Below are positions 43,358 through 53,554 of a stretch of DNA of 64,000 nucleotides, piece after piece. The notes under the pieces were generated by a model. It was not told the origin of the DNA and searched no databases. It was given only the letters and a program-made list of their open reading frames with translations. The translations under genes and the position numbers were made by a program. Position 1 is the first letter of the stretch. The number at the start of each line of letters is the position of its first letter. Source of the stretch: Mesorhizobium sp. YM1C-6-2 (lineage in GTDB: Bacteria; Pseudomonadota; Alphaproteobacteria; Rhizobiales; Rhizobiaceae); assembly GCF_003666685.1 (NCBI RefSeq), contig NZ_RCIZ01000001.1, positions 558,001 through 622,000 on the forward strand, read 5' to 3'.

Positions 43358-44330
43358 TGGCTTCGTCCGTGCGCCGCCTCTCGATGAAGGCATAGATTTC
43401 GCCGACTATGCCACGGCGGAAGATCAGCACACAGACCATGAAGATCGCTCCCGTGGCGATCGTAACCGGAAAAAAGGAGGTAGCCAGCATGTTCTGTAGG
43501 GCCACGACGAAGCTGGCGCCGACGACCGGCCCCACCAGCGTGCCGATGCCGCCGAGCAGCGTCATCAGGATGACCTCGCCGGACATCTGCCAGGCGACGT
43601 CGGTCAGCGTCGCGAACTGGAACACCAGCGCCTTGATCGCCCCCGCCAGCCCTGACAGCGCCGCCGACATCACGAAGGCTGCCAGCTTGTAGTTCTGCAC
43701 CGAGTAGCCGAGCGACACGGCGCGGTTCTCGTTCTCCCGGATCGACCGGAGAACCATGCCGAAAGGGGAGTTGACGACGCGCCATACGCAGAACAGGCCG
43801 AGCACGAAATTGGCCATTACGAAATAGTACATCGCATGGGGATCCTGCAGGTCGACCAGCCCGAGGAAGGTGCCGCGCGGCACGCCCTGGATGCCGTCCT
43901 CGCCGCCCGTGAAATCCGCCTGCACGCAGAAGAAGAAGAACATCTGCGACAGCGCCAGCGTGATCATTGCGAAGTAGATTCCCTGCCGGCGGATGGCGAA
44001 GAAGCCGATCACGAGGCCGAGCAGGGCCGCGCCGACCACGCCGATCAGTATGCCGATCTCCGGCCCGACGCCCCACACCTTGACGGCATGGGCCGTGAAG
44101 TAGGCGGCGCCGCCGAAAAAGGCCGCATGGCCGAAGGACAGGAGCCCGGTATAGCCCAGGAGCAGATTGAAGGCGCAGGCAAAGAGCGCGAAGCACATCA
44201 TCTTCATCACGAAGATCGGATAAACGAAGAAGGGCAACGCGACGAGCGCGGCAACTCCCAGCGCCAGCAGGATAGTCTCCGTGCGCGAGGCGCGGCCGGT
44301 TGCCGATTCGGTGGAGGTCACGCTCGCCAT
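43335..44330 (-). CDS. livM: Branched-chain amino-acid type ABC permease (LivM-like)
   Basis: Inner-membrane permease of 331 aa with about nine spans. The LivM signature GYTGLLSFGHAAFFGGAAY is clear, and the region SIRENENRAVSLGYSVQNYKL (in part) is the usual cytoplasmic coupling loop. The ATG at 44330 shares one base with the livH stop. Annotated frames reaching further upstream belong to the livH region and are not used. Confidence 0.92.
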   Translation of the reverse strand: MASVTSTESATGRASRTETILLALGVAALVALPFFVYPIFVMKMMCFALFACAFNLLLGYTGLLSFGHAAFFGGAAYFTAHAVKVWGVGPEIGILIGVVGAALLGLVIGFFAIRRQGIYFAMITLALSQMFFFFCVQADFTGGEDGIQGVPRGTFLGLVDLQDPHAMYYFVMANFVLGLFCVWRVVNSPFGMVLRSIRENENRAVSLGYSVQNYKLAAFVMSAALSGLAGAIKALVFQFATLTDVAWQMSGEVILMTLLGGIGTLVGPVVGASFVVALQNMLATSFFPVTIATGAIFMVCVLIFRRGIVGEIYAFIERRRTDEANDHHSRH

Positions 44331-45211
44331 CACGCATCCCTCCCGAACAGCCCGGCGGGCCGCAGCAGGAGCACGATCGCCATGATGACGAAAATGACGA
44401 TGTTGGACGCTTCCGGATAAAACACCTTGGTCAGGCCCTCGGCAAGGCCGAGCATGTAGCCGGTGACGATGGCGCCGAGGATCGAGCCCATGCCGCCGAC
44501 CACCACGACGGCGAAGACCACGATGATGAGGTTGGATCCCATCAGCGGACTGACCTGGTAGATCGGCGCGGCCAGCATGCCGGCCAGACCCGCCAGGGCA
44601 GCGCCGAGCCCGTATGTGAGGGTCAGAAGCAACGGCACGTTGACGCCGAAAGCCTGCACCAGCTTGGGGTTTTCCGTGGCGGCGCGCAGATAGGCCCCGA
44701 ACTTGGTCCGCTCGATCAGCAGCCACGTGCCGAGGCAGACGACGAGCGAAGCCACGACCACCCAGCCGCGATAGATGGGCAGGAACATGAAGCCCAGATT
44801 GGTTCCGCCGGCCAGCAGCGGCGGCACCGGATACGGGTTACCGGAGACGCCGAAATAGTAGCGGAACACGCCTTCGATCACGAGCGCCAGGCCGAAGGTG
44901 AACAGCAGCCCGTAGAGCGGATCGATGTCGAAGAGACGCGACAGCGCCAGCCGTTCCACCACGATGCCGAACAATCCGACGACCAGCGGGGCAAGGATCA
45001 GCGCCGGCCAGTAGCCGATGCCGAAATTGGCGAGCATCAGGTAGCCGATGAACGCTCCCAGCATGTATTGGGCGCCGTGTGCGAAGTTGATGACGCGCAG
45101 CAGGCCGAAGATGATGGCGAGGCCGAGCGACAGCATCGCGTAGAACGACCCGTTGATCAGCCCGATCAGCAATTGACCGGCGAAGGCCTGGATGGGAATG
45201 CCGAAGATCAT
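44330..45211 (-). CDS. livH: Branched-chain amino-acid type ABC permease (LivH-like)
   Basis: Inner-membrane permease of 293 aa. N-terminal span GQLLIGLINGSFYAMLSLGLA, INFAHGAQYMLGAFIGY and the coupling segment LRAATENPKLVQAFGVN identify LivH. It lies three bases after livF's stop region on the same strand, in the order livK, livG, livF, livH, livM. Confidence 0.93.
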   Translation of the reverse strand: MIFGIPIQAFAGQLLIGLINGSFYAMLSLGLAIIFGLLRVINFAHGAQYMLGAFIGYLMLANFGIGYWPALILAPLVVGLFGIVVERLALSRLFDIDPLYGLLFTFGLALVIEGVFRYYFGVSGNPYPVPPLLAGGTNLGFMFLPIYRGWVVVASLVVCLGTWLLIERTKFGAYLRAATENPKLVQAFGVNVPLLLTLTYGLGAALAGLAGMLAAPIYQVSPLMGSNLIIVVFAVVVVGGMGSILGAIVTGYMLGLAEGLTKVFYPEASNIVIFVIMAIVLLLRPAGLFGRDA

Positions 45212-45214
45212 TGG

Positions 45215-45922
45215 TCAAACCCCCAGCACGTCATGCAGATCGTCCATCCGGCGTTCGAGGTCGCCGACGGGGAACTGCGACAGCACCCTGCCATGCTCCA
45301 TGAGGTAGAAACGGTCGGCGACGCGGCTGGCGAAGCGGAAGTTCTGCTCGACGATCAGGATGGTCATGCCGCGTTTCTTCAGCGTGGCGAGCAGGTCGCC
45401 GATGCGCTGCACGATCACAGGCGCCAACCCCTCCGTCGGTTCGTCGAGCAGCAGGACCTTGACGCCGGTGCGCAGCACGCGCGCGATCGCCAGCATCTGC
45501 TGTTCGCCGCCTGACAGTTTGGTGCCGGGGCTTGCCCGCCGCTCCTGGAGATTTGGGAACAGCCTGTAGATTTCCTCGACGCTCATGCCGCCCGGCGCCA
45601 CGATCGGCGGCAGCAGCAGGTTCTCGTCGACGGTCAGCGTGGCGAAGATACCGCGCTCCTCCGGCACATAGCCGATCCCGGCGCGCGCCGTGTGGTGCAG
45701 CGGCATCCGCATCAGATCCCTGCCGGCGAAGCTTATCGTGCCGGTGCGCTTGCGGATCAGCCCCATGATGGCGCGCAGCGTGGTGGTCTTGCCGACGCCG
45801 TTGCGGCCGAGCAGCGTCACCGTCTCGCCTTCGTTGATGTCGAGGTCGACGCCGTGCAGCGCGTGGCTTTCGCCGTACCAGGCATTGAGGCCGCGGACCG
45901 AAAGCAGGGGCGTATCAGGCAT
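45215..45922 (-). CDS. livF: Branched-chain amino-acid type ABC ATPase (LivF-like)
   Basis: ABC ATPase of 235 aa with GRNGVGKTTTLRAIMGL, LSGGEQQMLAIAR and LLLDEPTEGLAP, all typical of LivF. The ATG at 45922 overlaps the livG stop by eight bases; an extension to 45958 lies inside livG. Together with LivG it powers the LivHM permease. Confidence 0.93.
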   Translation of the reverse strand: MPDTPLLSVRGLNAWYGESHALHGVDLDINEGETVTLLGRNGVGKTTTLRAIMGLIRKRTGTISFAGRDLMRMPLHHTARAGIGYVPEERGIFATLTVDENLLLPPIVAPGGMSVEEIYRLFPNLQERRASPGTKLSGGEQQMLAIARVLRTGVKVLLLDEPTEGLAPVIVQRIGDLLATLKKRGMTILIVEQNFRFASRVADRFYLMEHGRVLSQFPVGDLERRMDDLHDVLGV

Positions 45923-46691
45923 GCTCGACCCCCATATAGGCCACGCGCACATCGGCATCGTTGCTCACGGTGTCGTAGTCGCCGGCGGCAATCACCTGGC
46001 CACGCTGCAGCACGCTGACCCAGTCGGCGATGTCGGCGACGACCGAAAGATTGTGCTCGACCATCAGGACGGCGCGGTTCGCGGCGATCGACTTGACCAG
46101 CTTGGAGATGGCGCCGACGTCCTCATGGCCCATGCCGGCCATGGGTTCGTCGAGCAGCAGCACCTTGGGGTCGAGCGCCAGCGTGGTGGCGATTTCCAGC
46201 ACACGCTTGCGGCCGTAGGAAAGATCCGCCGCCAGGCGGTGTTTCGCGTCATCCAGGCCGACGGCGCCCAGCAGTTCCTCGGCACGCGGGGTGAGCCGGT
46301 CGAGCGCCGACAGGGAGCGCCAGAACTTGCGGGCCAGCCCGTCCGGCCGCTGCAGCGCGACCCGCACATTGTCGAGCACGCTCAGATGCGGAAATGTCGC
46401 CGATATCTGGAACGAGCGCACCATGCCCATTTGCGCCACCTTCGCCGGCGGCGCCCTGGTGATGTCGTGGCCGTCGAGCGTGATCGTGCCGGCCGTCGGC
46501 TGCAGGAACTTCGTCAGCAGGTTGAAGACGGTGGTCTTGCCGGCGCCGTTGGGCCCGATCAGGGCGTGTATCTTGCCGTGGTGGACGTCGAGGTCGACGT
46601 CCCTGACCGCCACGAAGCCCGAAAAGTCGCGCCGCAGACCGCGTGCCGAAAGCACGGCCTGGGGCGCGTTTTCAGGTGAAGAAGTCGCCAC
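45915..46691 (-). CDS. livG: Branched-chain amino-acid type ABC ATPase (LivG-like)
   Basis: ABC ATPase of 258 aa with GPNGAGKTTVFNLLT, the LivG-specific VRSFQISATFPHLSVLDNV, a signature variant LSYGRKRVLEIA (where LSGGQ is usual; the YG form is common in LivG) and LLDEPMAGMG. It starts at a GTG at 46691, nine bases after the binding-protein stop. Confidence 0.92.
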   Translation of the reverse strand: MATSSPENAPQAVLSARGLRRDFSGFVAVRDVDLDVHHGKIHALIGPNGAGKTTVFNLLTKFLQPTAGTITLDGHDITRAPPAKVAQMGMVRSFQISATFPHLSVLDNVRVALQRPDGLARKFWRSLSALDRLTPRAEELLGAVGLDDAKHRLAADLSYGRKRVLEIATTLALDPKVLLLDEPMAGMGHEDVGAISKLVKSIAANRAVLMVEHNLSVVADIADWVSVLQRGQVIAAGDYDTVSNDADVRVAYMGVEHA

Positions 46692-46700
46692 CGGCGGCGC

Positions 46701-47909
46701 TCACTTCACCAGCGGGCAGCCCGACTCCTCCGGCTTGATATAGGCTTCATCGCCGGGGATCGTGGCCAGCACCTTGTAGTAGTCCCAGGGCTGCGTGCTC
46801 TCCGACGGCTTCTTCACCTCCATCAGGTACATGTCGTAGATCATGCGCCCGTTCGCGCCGACCTTGCCGCCGCGGGCGAAGACGTCCTCGACGGGCATCT
46901 CGTGGAGGTTCTTGGCGACCGCCTCCGTTTCGTCGGTGCCGGCCTTGTCGATCGCCTTCAGATATTGGGTGACTGCCGAATAGGTGCCGGCCTGGATCAT
47001 GTTCGGCATGCGGCCGGTGCGTTCCATGAACCGTTTCGCCCATTCGCGCGACTGGTCGTCCCGGTCCCAGTAGAAACCCTCGGTCAGGGTCAGCCCCTGT
47101 GCGGCCTCGAGCCCGAGGCCGTGCACTTCCGCGAGCGTGAAGAGCAGCGCCGCGAGACGCTGGCCGCCGGCCACGATGCCGAACTCGGCCGCCTGCTTGA
47201 TCGAGTTGGCGGTGTCGAGGCCGGCATTCGCTAGGCCGATCACCTTGGCGCCCGACGACTGGGCCTGCAGCAGGAACGACGAATAGTCGGTCGTCGCCAG
47301 CGGGTGGCGGACCGCGCCAACCACCGTGCCGCCCTTGGATTTGACGAAATTGGACGTCTGCTCCTCCAGCGAATAGCCGAAGGCATAGTCGGCGGTCAGG
47401 AAGTACCAGGTGTCTCCGCCCTGGCCGACCAGCGCGCCGCCGGTGCCGACGGCCAGCGAATGCGTGTCGTAGGCCCAGTGGAACCCGTAGGGGGAACATG
47501 CCTTGCCGGTCAGGTCGGAACTCGCGGCGCCGGTGACGATGTCGATCTTCTTCTTCTCGGCCGAGATGCCCTGTACGGCGAGCGCCACCGACGAGGTGGT
47601 CAGTTCCATGATCGCGTCGACCTGTTCGGTGTCGTACCACTGGCGCGCGATGTTGGAGGCGATGTCGGGCTTGTTCTGGTGATCGGCGGTCACCACCTCG
47701 ATCGGCATGTCCTTCACCTTGCCGCCGAAATCCTCCACCGCCATCCTGGCGGCCTCGTAAGACCACTTTCCTCCGAAATCGGCATAGACGCCGGACTGGT
47801 CGTTCAGGATCCCGATCTTGACCTTGTCGTCAGAAAACTGCTGGGCGCCGGCAGAATAGGTAGCCCCGGCAAGCAGTGCGAGTGAAAGAATGCTCAGTCG
47901 AAACGTCAT
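46701..47909 (-). CDS. Branched-chain amino-acid type ABC solute-binding protein
   Basis: Periplasmic binding protein of 402 aa with a Sec signal peptide (MTFRLSILSLALLAGATYSAGA). The mature start is KVKIGILNDQSGVYADFGG. The ATG at 47909 is preceded by GGGAGGAATTG. The frame is open to 48122, but that part would overlap the terminator of the gene to the right. Ligands in this family go well beyond leucine; here the neighbouring PLP dehydratase suggests a hydroxy or other modified amino acid. Confidence 0.92.
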   Translation of the reverse strand: MTFRLSILSLALLAGATYSAGAQQFSDDKVKIGILNDQSGVYADFGGKWSYEAARMAVEDFGGKVKDMPIEVVTADHQNKPDIASNIARQWYDTEQVDAIMELTTSSVALAVQGISAEKKKIDIVTGAASSDLTGKACSPYGFHWAYDTHSLAVGTGGALVGQGGDTWYFLTADYAFGYSLEEQTSNFVKSKGGTVVGAVRHPLATTDYSSFLLQAQSSGAKVIGLANAGLDTANSIKQAAEFGIVAGGQRLAALLFTLAEVHGLGLEAAQGLTLTEGFYWDRDDQSREWAKRFMERTGRMPNMIQAGTYSAVTQYLKAIDKAGTDETEAVAKNLHEMPVEDVFARGGKVGANGRMIYDMYLMEVKKPSESTQPWDYYKVLATIPGDEAYIKPEESGCPLVK

Positions 47910-48085
47910 CAATTCCTCCCTGATGCGAACTGCAACTGGCGGGATAATTGCATCGGCCGGGCCGGACGGCAAATGAGTACATGGTAGCAGGCCCGGCTGC
48001 CGCGGATGTTCCTGTGCCGCCGGCCGGCATGACATTCGCGATGGCGTCGTCGAGAGCTTTTTAGGGGATTTGTCGGGTATAGAAA

Positions 48086-48127
48086 CACGCTTGCCGGCAC
48101 CCGCGTCAACGGGCGCCGGCAAGCGTG
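48086..48127 (-). terminator. Long hairpin terminator after the SBP family 5 gene
   Basis: Two 18-base arms (48086-48103 and 48110-48127) pair with one mismatch around a six-base loop CGTCAA. On the minus strand the stem is followed by GTGTTTCT, a short T-rich run. It begins 22 bases after the stop at 48150. Confidence 0.75.
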
Positions 48128-48149
48128 CGGCGGGCGGCTTGGAGCCGCG

Positions 48150-49796
48150 TCAGGCTTGTTCGAGCCAGACCTTCTGCAGGTCCATCTGGAAGGTCTGGTG
48201 GACGCCGTAGTTCTTCACCTTGGCGCTGGTATGGCTGAAGAGCTTCTGCCAGAACGGCTGGATGATCACGCCGGAGTCCTGCAGGATCGTCTCGAGGTCC
48301 TTCATCACCTCGCGGCGCTTCTCGGGGTCATTGATCGACAGCGCTTCCTGCAGCTTGGCGTCGAAGGCCGGATCGGAATAGGCGCTCTCGTTCCACGCCT
48401 CGCCGGTGCGGTAGCCCAGTGCCAGGATCTGCACGCCGAGCGGGCGCATGTACCAGATCGTCATCGAGTAGGGATATTTCGTCCAGTCGTTCCAGAAGGT
48501 CGAGCCCGGCAGCACCGTGCGCTTGACCTTGATGCCGGCCTCGCGCAACTGGGCGGCGATGGCGTCGCCGGTGTTCTTCTGCCAGTCGTCCTCGATCGTG
48601 ATCAACTCGTGCTCGAAGTCGGCCTGGCCGGCTTCCTCCATCAGCTTCTTGGCGCCAGCCGCGTCCCGGGTCTTCTTCGGCAGTGGGTAGTATTCCGGAT
48701 GGATCGGCGCGACATGGTGGTTCTCGCCGACGTCGCCGCGTCCGTTGTAGCCGAGGTCCAGAACGACCTTGTTGTCCACCGCCATCTGCAGGGCGTTGCG
48801 CACCCGCTTGTCGTCATACGGCTTATGCGTGACGTTGGTGCGCGCCACCAGCGTCGTCGCCGTCGCCACCTCGGACTTGGTCAGTCCTATGTTGTCTAGG
48901 ATGTCGATGAAGTCGGCCGGGGTCTCGAAATTGATGTCGATCTCATCGGATTCGAAGGCGTTGACCGTTGCCGAGAAATCCGTGCCGTAGTCGATGAACT
49001 CGACGGAATCGAGCAGTGCTTCCCCGCCCCACCAGGCGCCGTTCTCGCGCCGCTTGACGACGGCTTTCGAGCCGACCTCGTAGGAGACGAGTTCGAACGC
49101 CCCGGTCCCGATCGGATTGCTGACGGGATCGTCGCCCGAGAAGCTGCGATGCACGACCAGCGCCGGATAGTCGGTAAGGTTGGGGATCAGCGAGATATCA
49201 GGCGCGTTGAGCTTCAGCTTGACTGTGTGGTCGTCGACCTTGGTGATCGCGCCATCCTTCGCCTTGCCGGTCGCCTCGTCGATCAACTCGCCGACGCGGG
49301 CCGCCATCGAGTTGCCCGAGACGCCCTTCTCGCACCAGCGGTTTAGGTTGTGGACGACGTCGTCGGCGTTGAAGGCGTCGCCATTCGTCCAGGTGACGCC
49401 CTGGCGAACGTGAAGGACGTACTCCGTCGCGTCGTCGTTCACCTCCCAGCTTTCGAGCAGGACCGGCTCGAAGGTGAATTCGCGGGTGTAGCTGACCAGC
49501 GGCTCGAGCCATGTGCGCGAGATGTTGGCAAGCTCCACCCAGTCATAGTTGCGCGGGTCCTTCTGGCCTTTCACCGCCATGGCGACCCTCAGCGTGCCGC
49601 CCTTCGTGCCTTCCTGCGCCAGCGCTTTCGACGGCGCCGCCAAGCCGATCATGCCATAGGCCAATGCCGTCGACGCGCCCATGGCGCTGGCGATCGCCAG
49701 AAATTCGCGGCGGTCGAGATGGCCGTCGCGGACCTGTTCGGCCATCTTCTCGACCGATTTCGGGACGTGGTTACCGTTGCTTCTGAAAAAACGCAT
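48150..49796 (-). CDS. SBP family 5 solute-binding protein with Tat signal, no linked permease
   Basis: Solute-binding protein of 548 aa with a twin-arginine export signal ([15 protein letters not shown], about residues 29-43; cleavage near ALAQE). The family 5 pattern includes [19 protein letters not shown] and [26 protein letters not shown] precedes the ATG at 49796; the frame is open to 49886 without family similarity. No permease or ATPase gene lies adjacent; the next genes are a flavin demethylase-like enzyme and an MttB-family methyltransferase, so the ligand may be a methylated amine. Confidence 0.88.
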   Translation of the reverse strand: MRFFRSNGNHVPKSVEKMAEQVRDGHLDRREFLAIASAMGASTALAYGMIGLAAPSKALAQEGTKGGTLRVAMAVKGQKDPRNYDWVELANISRTWLEPLVSYTREFTFEPVLLESWEVNDDATEYVLHVRQGVTWTNGDAFNADDVVHNLNRWCEKGVSGNSMAARVGELIDEATGKAKDGAITKVDDHTVKLKLNAPDISLIPNLTDYPALVVHRSFSGDDPVSNPIGTGAFELVSYEVGSKAVVKRRENGAWWGGEALLDSVEFIDYGTDFSATVNAFESDEIDINFETPADFIDILDNIGLTKSEVATATTLVARTNVTHKPYDDKRVRNALQMAVDNKVVLDLGYNGRGDVGENHHVAPIHPEYYPLPKKTRDAAGAKKLMEEAGQADFEHELITIEDDWQKNTGDAIAAQLREAGIKVKRTVLPGSTFWNDWTKYPYSMTIWYMRPLGVQILALGYRTGEAWNESAYSDPAFDAKLQEALSINDPEKRREVMKDLETILQDSGVIIQPFWQKLFSHTSAKVKNYGVHQTFQMDLQKVWLEQA

Positions 49797-49854
49797 TCCT
49801 TCCTCCCTTTTTTCCTGCGTTGTTCCTACCGATGGCCTGTCTGTTCCATCGAAC

Positions 49855-51909
49855 CTAGAGCTGCTGCGTGTAGCGAAGCCCGTCATAGACGGCGGCGTGG
49901 ATGTTCCGGGCGGCGACGGCGTCGCCGATCCGGAACATGAAGAAGGACGCTTCGGGCTGCCGTTCGGGGAACGGATAGCCTCCGCTTACCAGTGCCTCGT
50001 AGTCGACCGCGCCGCTGTTTTTCGAGAGAGGCTTCAAGGCCAGATAGAGGTCGTCGAGCGGCAGCGTGCCGTGCTCGACCACGACTTGGTCGACCCGCCG
50101 CTCGCCGCGCCAGCCGTCGGCGAAGTCTGATGACAGCATCGCGATGAGCTGGTTTCCCTCGCGGCGCACGGCCTGCAGCCGCGTGTTGATTGTGATGGTG
50201 ACGCCCTTCTCGTGGAAGGCGCGCATATAGGGCACATGGTTCATGCCGCCCATTTCGGGCGCGAAGAACCGTTCGGGGGACAACAGCTCCAGCTTCGAGC
50301 CGGCATTGGCGATCAGCTCGGCCGCCGTCATGCCCTGGTGGCCGCCATTGTCGTCGTAGAGCAGCACGTTTTCCGCCGGCTTAACCGCGCCGGCGACGAT
50401 GTCCCAGCTCGACGTGACCAGGTCGTCCCCGGCATCCAATGGCGGGTTTTGCGGCAGGCCCCCGGTCGCGACAATCACCACGTCGGGCGTCAGCGCCAGC
50501 ACGTCGTCCTTCTCCGCCCAGGTGTCGTAGCGGATCTCGACGCCGAGCCGCTCCAGCTCCGCCAGCCGCCAGTCGACGATGCCGATGAGCTCGCGCCGGC
50601 GCTGGTTCTGCGCCGCCAGCCTGACTTGGCCACCGGCCTGTACGGAGGCCTCAAGCACGGTGACCTTGTGCCCGCGCTCGGCGGCGACGCGCGCCGCTTC
50701 CAGGCCGGCGACGCCGGCGCCGACCACGACGACCGACTTCGCCGGCTCTCCGGACCGGGCGATCACATGCGGCATGGTCGCCTCGCGGCCGGTCGCGGCG
50801 TTGTGGATGCAGAGCGCCTCGCCGCCCTCGTAGATGCGGTCGAGGCAGTAGGTCGCGCCGACGCAAGGCCGGATCTCGTGCTCGCGTCCTTCCATGATCT
50901 TCTTCACGATGTGCGGATCGGCGATGTGCGCCCGCGTCATGCCGACCATGTCGAGCTTGCCTTCCGCGATCGCGTGCCTGGCCGTCGCCACATCGGCGAT
51001 GCGCGCCGCATGGAAGACCGGGAACTTCGTGGCCGCACGCACCTCTCCGGCGAAATCGAGATGCGGTGAGGAGCGCATGCCGGCGATCGGGATCACCTTG
51101 GTCAGCGCCGCGTCCGTCTCGATCGAGCCGCGTATGATGTTGAGGAAGTCGAATTTTCCAGACGCCGCAAGCCGCCGCGCGATCTCGACACCTTCCTCCT
51201 TCGACAGGCCTGCCGAGAAATCCTCGTCGGCGACCATGCGGATGCCGACGATGAAGTCGTCGCCCACCGCCTTGCGCACCGCATCGATCACCCGCCAGGT
51301 GAAGCGCAGCCTGTTGTCCAGCGAACCGCCATATTCGTCGTCGCGATGGTTGGTCGCCGGCGACCAGAAGCCGTCCATCAGGTGGCCGTAGGATTCGAAC
51401 TCGACCCCGTCGAGCCCCGCTTCCTTCATGCGCTGCGCCGCGCTCGCATAGTCGGCGACGATGCGCTCGATGTCCCAGTCCTCGGCGGTCTTCGGAAACG
51501 ACCGGTGCGCCGGCTCGCGCACCGGCGAGGCGCTGAGCACCGGCAGCCAGTCCGCCTTGTTCCAGCCGGTGCGCCGCCCCAGATGGGTGAGCTGGATCAT
51601 CACCTTGCAGTCGTGTTCGTGGCAGGCTTCGGTGAGTTCGCGCATCCAGGGCACGATCTCGTCGCGATATGCCTGCAGATTGCCGAAGGCCGCCGGGCTG
51701 TCCCTGCTGACGAGCGCCGAGCCGGCGGTCATGGTCAGCGCCATGCCGCCCTTCGCCTTCTCGGCATGGTAGAGCCGGTAGCGCTCCTTCGGCATGCCGT
51801 CCTCCGAATAGGCCGGCTCGTGGCTGCTCGACATGACGCGGTTCTTCAGCGTCAGATGTTTCAGCCGGTAGGGCTGGAGAAGCGGGTCCCTGGCGAGTTC
51901 GACGTTCAT
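49855..51909 (-). CDS. TMADH/DCR-like flavin oxidoreductase with altered iron-sulfur motif
   Basis: Two-part flavoenzyme of 684 aa. An N-terminal FMN-binding TIM barrel of the old-yellow-enzyme type (residues about 5-345, with [13 protein letters not shown] and [13 protein letters not shown]) is joined to a C-terminal FAD/NAD-binding region starting [19 protein letters not shown] near residue 395. Relatives oxidise methylated amines or dienoyl-CoA. The linker iron-sulfur motif reads Cys349-x2-Ala352-x2-Cys355-x11-Cys367, so one of four ligands is Ala. A role in N-demethylation is likely from context. Confidence 0.88.
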   Translation of the reverse strand: MNVELARDPLLQPYRLKHLTLKNRVMSSSHEPAYSEDGMPKERYRLYHAEKAKGGMALTMTAGSALVSRDSPAAFGNLQAYRDEIVPWMRELTEACHEHDCKVMIQLTHLGRRTGWNKADWLPVLSASPVREPAHRSFPKTAEDWDIERIVADYASAAQRMKEAGLDGVEFESYGHLMDGFWSPATNHRDDEYGGSLDNRLRFTWRVIDAVRKAVGDDFIVGIRMVADEDFSAGLSKEEGVEIARRLAASGKFDFLNIIRGSIETDAALTKVIPIAGMRSSPHLDFAGEVRAATKFPVFHAARIADVATARHAIAEGKLDMVGMTRAHIADPHIVKKIMEGREHEIRPCVGATYCLDRIYEGGEALCIHNAATGREATMPHVIARSGEPAKSVVVVGAGVAGLEAARVAAERGHKVTVLEASVQAGGQVRLAAQNQRRRELIGIVDWRLAELERLGVEIRYDTWAEKDDVLALTPDVVIVATGGLPQNPPLDAGDDLVTSSWDIVAGAVKPAENVLLYDDNGGHQGMTAAELIANAGSKLELLSPERFFAPEMGGMNHVPYMRAFHEKGVTITINTRLQAVRREGNQLIAMLSSDFADGWRGERRVDQVVVEHGTLPLDDLYLALKPLSKNSGAVDYEALVSGGYPFPERQPEASFFMFRIGDAVAARNIHAAVYDGLRYTQQL

Positions 51910-51994
51910 TCGATCACCCGCTTCGGTTCGAGCCGGAGCTGCATCCGGATCGTCGGGCCTTGTGTGCTGTTCGTCGTCACTGGGTCGATCGCTC

Positions 51995-53554
51995 TCAGTT
52001 CACCGTATCCGGCAGCTTCTCCTCGCGCAGGGCGACAAAGTCTCGAAGTCCTTCGGCGACGCCCTCGTCGAGCCTGGGCTCCTCGTAGTCCTTCAGCATG
52101 TTGCGCGCCTTCTCGCGCCCGCGCATGTCATGGTCCTTCGCGCCTTCCGCGTTCCACTGCTCGTACGAGTTGAAGTCCATCAGCGTCGGCATGAAGAAGG
52201 CTGACTCGAAATGCTCGAGCGTATGCTGGGTTCCGAGGAAGTGGCCTTGGGGGCCGACCTCGCGCACGGCGGCCATCGCGTCCTTGAAGTCGTCGAACGA
52301 CAGGCCGCCCGCATATTTGTACCACCCCACGAGCTGTTCGCAATCGGTTGCGAACTTGGAATATCCGCAAGTCAGGCCGGCTTCGAGCCACCCGGCCGAA
52401 TGCCAGATATAGTTGGCGCCGGCCAGGATAGCTGCATGCATCAGCATGTTCGCCTCGTAGCCGGCCTGGGCGTCGTTCAGCTTCGAACCGACATGGAAGC
52501 CGGACGTGCGCCAGGGCAGCCGGTACTTCCTGGCGAGCGCGCCCATCAGATACATCATCTGCGCGGCCTCCGGCGTGCCGCCCATGGGGGCGCCGGTCTT
52601 CATGTCGACAGTCACCATGAACTGCCCGTAGATCTGCGGCGAGCCCGGCCGGATAAGCTGCGTGAACGCCAGACCCGCGAGAGCTTCGGCATTGACCTGC
52701 GCAACGGCGCCGACCGCCGACGCCGATGTCGATGCGCCGCAGAGTGCGAACGGCGCAAGGATCAGCGGCTGGTTGTGGCGCGCATAGACCTTCATCGCGT
52801 CCAGCATGGTGGCGTCCCACACCAGCGGCGAGTTGCAGTTGGTGATGGAGACGAGGACCGGGTTGTCCTTGACGTAGTCGTCGCCGAACACGATGCCGGC
52901 CATCGCCATCGTGTCCTCGGCACGGTCCTTCGACGTGACAATGCCCATGAACGGCTTGTCGGAATGTTTCAGCGCCGAGTGGATGATGTGCAGGTGGCGC
53001 TTCGGGACGGCGATCTCCATCGGCTCGCAGATGATCGAACTCGACGAATGCAGCGCCGGAGCCATGTAGGCGAGCTTGTGGAAATTGTTGAGGTCTTCCA
53101 GCGAGCCATAACGGCGATTACCGTCGAGGTCGCGCACATACGGCGCACCGTACATCGGGATGAAGATCGAGTTCCTGCCGCCGACCTGCACCGACCGCTC
53201 CGGATTCCGCGCGTTCAGCGTGAACTCTGACGGGATCTTCGAGACCAGATCCATCAGCAGCGCGCGGTCGATGCGAACGCGAGTGTCCTTCACGTCCGCG
53301 CCGGCCTGCTTCCACATGACGATCGCCTCGTCGTCGCGGAACTCGCAGCCGACCTCCTCGAGGATTTTCAGCGATTCATCGTGGATCAGCTCGACCGCCT
53401 CGTCAGGAACCATCTCGTAGACGGGGATCTTGCGGACAAGCGTTGGAAACGAGGCGACCGGCGCGCCGCGCAGCGCCTTGCGCCCGACGCGGCCGCCGCC
53501 ACGACGATGAGCGGACGCCGGTTCCGGTGTAGCGATGATGTCCGTCATGCTCAT
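51995..53554 (-). CDS. MttB-family methyltransferase, non-pyrrolysine type
   Basis: Trimethylamine methyltransferase (MttB) superfamily protein of 519 aa. Archaeal MttB carries an in-frame amber codon for pyrrolysine; this frame has none and is continuous, like the betaine-type homologues (for example glycine-betaine methyltransferases). Blocks include EVGCEFRDDEAI, YGAPYVRDLDG, SITNCNSPLVWD and a TIM-barrel pattern. The ATG at 53554 follows AAGGGAGAG and overlaps the regulator stop by four bases. No corrinoid-protein gene is visible nearby, which normally receives the methyl group. Confidence 0.87.
   Translation of the reverse strand: MSMTDIIATPEPASAHRRGGGRVGRKALRGAPVASFPTLVRKIPVYEMVPDEAVELIHDESLKILEEVGCEFRDDEAIVMWKQAGADVKDTRVRIDRALLMDLVSKIPSEFTLNARNPERSVQVGGRNSIFIPMYGAPYVRDLDGNRRYGSLEDLNNFHKLAYMAPALHSSSSIICEPMEIAVPKRHLHIIHSALKHSDKPFMGIVTSKDRAEDTMAMAGIVFGDDYVKDNPVLVSITNCNSPLVWDATMLDAMKVYARHNQPLILAPFALCGASTSASAVGAVAQVNAEALAGLAFTQLIRPGSPQIYGQFMVTVDMKTGAPMGGTPEAAQMMYLMGALARKYRLPWRTSGFHVGSKLNDAQAGYEANMLMHAAILAGANYIWHSAGWLEAGLTCGYSKFATDCEQLVGWYKYAGGLSFDDFKDAMAAVREVGPQGHFLGTQHTLEHFESAFFMPTLMDFNSYEQWNAEGAKDHDMRGREKARNMLKDYEEPRLDEGVAEGLRDFVALREEKLPDTVN

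Noticed and set aside
51995-53554. Possible pyrrolysine codon in the MttB-family gene
   Set aside because: The frame is continuous with no internal TAG, so it is a non-pyrrolysine homologue.
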